Program-made: the position numbers and the translations under genes
Part shown: piece after piece, positions 60,186 through 64,000 of the stretch
How the letters are laid out: every line of letters starts with the position of its first letter
How positions within the stretch are numbered: the first letter of the stretch is position 1
Assembly (NCBI RefSeq): GCF_017742245.1
Contig: NZ_JAGHKO010000001.1
Coordinates: 1,827,061 to 1,891,060 of the forward strand
DNA: 64,000 nt
Direction: 5' to 3'
From: Niastella soli
GTDB lineage: Bacteria; Bacteroidota; Bacteroidia; Chitinophagales; Chitinophagaceae
The notes under the pieces: model-generated
The model's input: the letters and a program-made list of their open reading frames with translations, nothing else
What the model was told of the DNA's origin: nothing
Databases searched by the model: none

Positions 60186-61052
60186 TTGAAACAATCGCGG
60201 ACGCACTTCGTAATTCGAGTATTAAAAGTGCTTCAAAGCAGGTACGCTTTGTTTTTTATAAATGGCTTTCTATTAGCCTGTCTTCTTTATTTTTATATGG
60301 AAGATAATTATGAGAATCAGCTTTTTAAATCGATAGCTGGTTACGTTGTTGAGAAAGTGCCTGAGTCAGAAAACAAAGAAGAAAAATTATTATTACAAAG
60401 CTTACATCTTTCCAAATACCTTGGGGATACCCGCTCGTTTATTTTTCAAAATAAGAAATTGAATTCCTGGGAAGCTTTGATCCATCCTGTTACGGTTGAT
60501 CTGATGACAGCTGATGGAGCGTGTGGTAGCTACGCATTCATTTTAAGTTATATTTTAAATGAGTTAAAGATCCCTAATCGTATTGCGCAAATGAAAGTAG
60601 GTAATATGTATGGTGGACATATTTTGGTTGAAGCAAAAACTTCAAAAGGATGGGTTGTGTTGGATGGTTCTTATGATTTATGTTTTCGCAAAAAGGATGG
60701 CGGATTGGCCAGCTTTTCGGAGGTGAGTAACAATTGGGATTATTATAAAAATCAAGTCCCTGATAGTTATAATTCAGGGTATCGGTATGAAGGTGTCCGA
60801 TATACGAACTGGGATAAAATACCAGTTGTATTGCCGCTGTTTAAAAAAGTGTTAGAGGTATTTCTTGGCAAGGAAAGAGTTGAACAAATCTCAATGCGAA
60901 ATTATTTTTTAAGAAAGTTCAGGGTACTTTTTAATGTCTCGGCCTTAATATATCTCACGCTTATCATCAGGATAATCATAAAACGGTTGAAACTATTCCG
61001 GATGGGAATTGAATTATATTTTCCTATCATGTTTCCTTCTCTTGAGATATAA
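60186..61052 (+). CDS. Membrane-anchored transglutaminase-like protein
   Basis: A 288-aa protein with hydrophobic segments near residues 20-37 and 247-263 flanking a soluble domain. The domain shows the Cys-His-Asp triad order of transglutaminase-like cysteine proteases: GACGSYAFILSYIL (Cys), GGHILVEAK (His), LDGSYDL (Asp). It probably sits at the cell surface side of the inner membrane. Only TTG 60186 gives the first membrane helix. It follows the polysaccharide locus but need not belong to it. Substrate unknown. Confidence 0.68.
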   Translation: MKQSRTHFVIRVLKVLQSRYALFFINGFLLACLLYFYMEDNYENQLFKSIAGYVVEKVPESENKEEKLLLQSLHLSKYLGDTRSFIFQNKKLNSWEALIHPVTVDLMTADGACGSYAFILSYILNELKIPNRIAQMKVGNMYGGHILVEAKTSKGWVVLDGSYDLCFRKKDGGLASFSEVSNNWDYYKNQVPDSYNSGYRYEGVRYTNWDKIPVVLPLFKKVLEVFLGKERVEQISMRNYFLRKFRVLFNVSALIYLTLIIRIIIKRLKLFRMGIELYFPIMFPSLEI

Positions 61053-61191
61053 TATATAAAGTCAGGTTACTTATTGATTATCAATTTTGTAAGTTTCGGT
61101 ATTGCTCAGTACCTTCCTGTTTTGATTAAGGGGGAGAGATTCTTTGCCGTAGCTTAAACAATTTAACCTTGCACTTTGTATTTAATTGTAT

Positions 61192-62070
61192 ATGAATGCG
61201 TTTACCATAAAGGACCTGGAAAATCTTTCTGGTATTAAAGCCCATACAATTCGTATATGGGAACAACGCTATTCATTTTTACGCCCGCAGCGTACTTCTA
61301 CCAATATTCGTTATTACACCAATGAGGAATTAAAAATAGTCCTCAATATTGCCCTGCTTAATAAATATGGGTATAAAATTTCCCATATCGACAAGATGAG
61401 CTCTGAAGAGGTGCGGGAAAAGATTGTAACGCTTTCTCATGCTGAGGCCCAGCAGGAACGGCTGGTGAACGATCTGTTGCAATATATGATTGATCTCGAC
61501 CTGGAAAGATTTGAAGATCTGCTGGATACTTTTATCCAGGCGAAAGGTATTGATAAGGTGATTAGCTTTCTGATTTTTCCATTTCTTGATAAAATAGGCA
61601 TTTTATGGCAGGCCAGCCATATTCATCCGGCTCAGGAACACGTGGTTACCAATATTATTCGCCAAAAGTTGATCGTTGGTATCGAAAGCGTGGTATCTCA
61701 TATTGCGGTTAATAAAAAGGTGATCCTTTTTTTGCCGGAGGGCGAATATCATGAATTGGGGTTGTTGTACACTTATTACCTCCTCAAAAGCCGGGGTGTA
61801 CAGGTTATATATCTGGGTGCTAATGTGCCCTTTCACGATCTGGAATTCATAACCTCCTATAAACAACCCGATTACCTGTATACCCACCTGACCTGTATTG
61901 CCGGTAATTTTAATTTTGAGAAATTTCTTACCAAGATCCATCAACACGCTCCTCAGGTACAGATCATTGTTTCGGGTCAGCTTACCAATTGCAATATGAA
62001 GAAATTACCCGCCGGCGTTCTTTTAAAACGCTCATTGTCAGAGGTTTTAGAGTTTATTGCTGCCTTGTAA
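61192..62070 (+). CDS. MerR-type regulator with B12-binding domain (CarH/LitR-like)
   Basis: A 292-aa protein: N-terminal MerR helix-turn-helix (FTIKDLENLSGIKAHTIRIWEQRY), a helical cap with WQASHIHPAQEHVVTN, then a cobalamin-binding domain with EGEYHELGLLYTYYLLKSRGVQVIYLGANVPF. The Trp and the Glu-His pair in the cap and the His in E-x-H-x-x-G match the adenosylcobalamin sites of CarH/LitR photoreceptors, which repress in the dark and release DNA in light. Downstream sigma factor and idi genes fit control of carotenoid synthesis. ATG 61192 is preferred to TTG 61186. Confidence 0.88.
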   Translation: MNAFTIKDLENLSGIKAHTIRIWEQRYSFLRPQRTSTNIRYYTNEELKIVLNIALLNKYGYKISHIDKMSSEEVREKIVTLSHAEAQQERLVNDLLQYMIDLDLERFEDLLDTFIQAKGIDKVISFLIFPFLDKIGILWQASHIHPAQEHVVTNIIRQKLIVGIESVVSHIAVNKKVILFLPEGEYHELGLLYTYYLLKSRGVQVIYLGANVPFHDLEFITSYKQPDYLYTHLTCIAGNFNFEKFLTKIHQHAPQVQIIVSGQLTNCNMKKLPAGVLLKRSLSEVLEFIAAL

Positions 62071-62254
62071 CTCTCATTTTACCGTAAATTTTCCAATCCT
62101 TTTTCATTTTATTAACAAATATTTCAGCCTATTAACCGTCAATCATAATAGGGGTAGGGATTTTCTGTATTGTCATATCCTGCCAGGTGAGGCTGGTTTG
62201 ATTATTTATAGAATTATTAAGCTCCCTGAATTTTTTCCGTAAGCGATTTCTGTT

Positions 62255-62262
62255 TAAATTTG
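62255..62262 (+). promoter_or_regulatory. -7 promoter element before the sigma factor gene
   Basis: TAAATTTG matches TAnnTTTG exactly, 27 nt before the ATG of the sigma gene. A T-rich stretch about 20 nt upstream may serve as a weak -33 element. A CarH-type operator would be expected to overlap this region. Confidence 0.45.
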
Positions 62263-62289
62263 TGATGTAATTATTTAAACAACTTTTTT

Positions 62290-62790
62290 ATGTCGACGGT
62301 TGAATTTAATCAAATGCTGGTGAACAATGCGGAGTTTTTGAAGCCGTTTGCAATAACGTTGACGAGAGACTCAGAGGCTGCGAAAGACCTGTTTCAGGAA
62401 ACGTTGTTTCGTGCATTGGCCAACAAGGACAAGTATAGTGTAGGCACTAATATCAAAGCGTGGCTGTATACTATCATGCGCAATATCTTTATTAACAATT
62501 ACCGGAGAAAAGTTAAACAGAATACTATTTTTGATAGTACTCCTAATGATTTTCTGATTAACCAGACTCAAAGTGTTGTTGCCAATAATGCTGAATCAAA
62601 TTTGCGGTTAAAGGATATTCAGGAAGCTATCCATAACCTGCCACAGATATTCAGGAATCCGTTTCTGTTATATTTTGATGGGTTTAAATACCATGAAATT
62701 GCAGATATGCTGGGTGAACCTTTGGGTACGATAAAGAGCCGTATTCACTTTGCCCGTAAGCTGTTGAAAACGCAGATAGAGCGGCATTAA
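62290..62790 (+). CDS. ECF-type RNA polymerase sigma factor
   Basis: A 166-aa sigma-70 family protein with region 2 (DLFQETLFRALANKD, IKAWLYTIMRNIFINNYRRK) and region 4 (FDGFKYHEIADMLGEPLGTIKSRIHFARKLL); no region 1 or 3. No anti-sigma gene is adjacent. It follows the CarH-like gene and precedes idi, a layout suggesting that the light regulator acts through this sigma factor. This is inference. Confidence 0.9.
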   Translation: MSTVEFNQMLVNNAEFLKPFAITLTRDSEAAKDLFQETLFRALANKDKYSVGTNIKAWLYTIMRNIFINNYRRKVKQNTIFDSTPNDFLINQTQSVVANNAESNLRLKDIQEAIHNLPQIFRNPFLLYFDGFKYHEIADMLGEPLGTIKSRIHFARKLLKTQIERH

Positions 62791-62972
62791 TAAGGCTGGT
62801 TATAGCGTTATCAAACCAGTAAGGGATATGCTGTATCTGTCGGGAATCGATGCCATAGGCTGTGTTTCATTTACCTCCCTTATTAAGTATTGAATTTATC
62901 TTATTCAATAAACAGGCTATTTCTATGCTTTTAAACCATGGTAACACCATGATTATTTAGCAACTTTGTGCA

Positions 62973-63515
62973 ATGAGTAAAGTAACAGACGTAATATTGG
63001 TAAATGGACAGGATGAGCCCATTGGTATAATGGAAAAAATGGAGGCGCATCGCAAAGCCGTATTGCATCGTGCTTTTAGCGTTTTTATTTTCAATAGTAA
63101 AGGCGAAATGCTATTACAGCAACGGGCCGCAGGTAAATACCACAGCGGTGGTTTATGGACCAATACCTGCTGCAGCCATCCGATCCCGGGAGAAGATACC
63201 CTGCAGGCAGCCACCCGACGGCTAAATGAAGAAATGGGGTTCACTACCTTATTGGAAAAGATCTTCGATTTTGTATACCAGGCCGAGTTTGAACATGGAT
63301 TAACGGAACATGAATTTGATCATGTTTTTATTGGGATGTATGAGGGTAAAATAGCGCCCGATCCGATGGAAGTAAAGGACTATTGTTATAAAAGCCTTGA
63401 AGAAATAGAAGCTACTTTATTATCGCACCCCCAGAAGTATACGGCATGGTTTAATATAGCATTTCCCAAGGTACAGCGATGGGCTGCAGAAAACCTGGTG
63501 AAAAAGGTAGTATAA
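62973..63515 (+). CDS. idi: Isopentenyl-diphosphate delta-isomerase (type I)
   Basis: A 180-aa Nudix-fold enzyme: HRAFSVFIFNSKGEMLLQQRA, WTNTCCSHPIPGED (catalytic Cys), and the Nudix-like block RRLNEEMGF, with the EHEFDHVF Glu region. It interconverts IPP and DMAPP for isoprenoid and carotenoid synthesis. It is the likely first gene of a carotenoid cluster running beyond a local terminator or elsewhere. Confidence 0.95.
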   Translation: MSKVTDVILVNGQDEPIGIMEKMEAHRKAVLHRAFSVFIFNSKGEMLLQQRAAGKYHSGGLWTNTCCSHPIPGEDTLQAATRRLNEEMGFTTLLEKIFDFVYQAEFEHGLTEHEFDHVFIGMYEGKIAPDPMEVKDYCYKSLEEIEATLLSHPQKYTAWFNIAFPKVQRWAAENLVKKVV

Positions 63516-63607
63516 ATTTCAACTTCCCTTTAGTGTTACAACGCTTGTAAAGTAAGATAACACGCTTCCTATAAGGGTATAAACATATTGAGCATTTCAA
63601 TGAATGA

Positions 63608-63637
63608 AGCAGGACATATCTATGATCCTGCTTTTTT
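63608..63637 (+). terminator. Intrinsic terminator after idi
   Basis: Stem AGCAGGA / TCCTGCT around an 11-nt loop, with a T-run at 63632-63637. It lies 90 bp after the idi stop. Confidence 0.75.
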
Positions 63638-63727
63638 GTTGGATTCCATGGGCCTTTACAGCGGTGCCAAAATTATCTGGATCCCTCGATAACAGGGAAC
63701 TTTATTTAGGCCAATGCCTACTGAATA

Positions 63728-63949
63728 TTACTGCCTTAGAAGCAAATAAGCAGGAATATCCAACGCTTCGGCCAATTGAGCCAGTGTATTGAGTGTAACA
63801 TTAACCTCTCCGTTCTCCATTCTACTTATTTCAGCATTGTCAATATTACAAAGTGCGTATAAGTCGCGCTGACTCAAGCCCTTTTCATTTCTAAGCTGAC
63901 GCAGGTTAGCGCCGAACGTTTTCAAAATCTGGTGGTGATTAGCAGCCAA
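63728..63949 (-). CDS. XRE-family helix-turn-helix regulator
   Basis: A 73-aa protein that is a single HTH_XRE domain: FGANLRQLRNEKGLSQRDLYALCNIDNAEISRMENGEVNVTLNTLAQLAEALDI. It probably binds DNA as a dimer. It is on the opposite strand from idi and convergent with it. Its promoter region runs off towards the right window edge. Targets unknown. Confidence 0.85.
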   Translation of the reverse strand: MAANHHQILKTFGANLRQLRNEKGLSQRDLYALCNIDNAEISRMENGEVNVTLNTLAQLAEALDIPAYLLLRQ

Positions 63950-64000
63950 TGGTATAGTATTAGAGGGTTAAGATGAAATTTTTTTTTAATTTTTCAGCTG

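Noticed and set aside
63604-63792. Plus-strand 62-codon frame after idi
   Set aside because: It begins at the idi terminator hairpin and overlaps the XRE regulator on the other strand.

Overview
The window looks like a chromosomal segment of a Bacteroidota bacterium, most likely of the Chitinophagaceae (Chitinophaga/Niastella-like). The support is a UpxY-type NusG paralogue at the head of a capsule locus, TAnnTTTG-type -7 promoter elements, weak Shine-Dalgarno sequences, tRNAs mostly without encoded CCA, and an AT-leaning composition. The genus call is inference; no rRNA is present.

Layout. (1) 1-5.1 kb: a 2H-phosphoesterase-like protein, a PA0069/Rv2578c-type radical SAM protein, a small protein on the minus strand, a lipoprotein, and a membrane protein overlapping a NarL/LuxR-type two-component pair. 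(2) 5.2-14 kb: an RNA-centred island. Small leader or peptide units with their own terminators precede a very tightly packed array of 14 tRNA genes (6135-7535: Pro-AGG, Pro-TGG, Gly-TCC, Asp-GTC, Gln-TTG, His-GTG, Arg-ACG, Ile-TAT, Ile-GAT, Lys-TTT, Asn-GTT, Glu-TTC, Phe-GAA, Trp-CCA). Then come an AAA+ ATPase, a DUF458/YkuK-like RNase H-fold protein, a very basic protein of unknown function, a highly structured non-coding stretch with a permuted tRNA-like RNA (T-arm upstream of D-arm), a soluble slipin, a DinB-like protein and the RNA ligase RtcB. This is the most unusual part of the window and reads as a tRNA supply, repair or mimicry system. (3) 14-18.2 kb: a calcineurin-like phosphoesterase, a small membrane protein, and two membrane acyltransferase genes on the minus strand.

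(4) 18.6-60 kb: a long co-oriented surface-polysaccharide locus. It starts with a structured, terminator-containing leader and UpxY. It continues with a WbpB/WbpD-like sugar pair, Wza, a Wzc-type tyrosine autokinase, a Wzm/Wzt ABC exporter, an aminotransferase/WbqC/methyltransferase/acyltransferase cassette, about a dozen glycosyltransferases, FkbM methyltransferases, O-acyltransferases, a Wzy-like polymerase, an AsnB-type amidotransferase, a beta-helix lyase-like protein, a NodU/CmcH carbamoyltransferase, Gmd and Fcl (GDP-L-fucose), and a PHP-type tyrosine phosphatase that would reset Wzc. Overlapping or abutting stops and starts suggest very long transcripts, for which UpxY is the expected antiterminator. 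No Wzx flippase or priming phosphoglycosyltransferase is present.

(5) 60-64 kb: a membrane transglutaminase-like protein, a MerR regulator with a B12-binding domain (CarH/LitR type), an ECF sigma factor and isopentenyl-diphosphate isomerase. The last three look like the edge of a light-controlled carotenoid locus. A small XRE-type regulator on the minus strand closes the window.

All calls come from reading the sequence. No database search or folding program was run.
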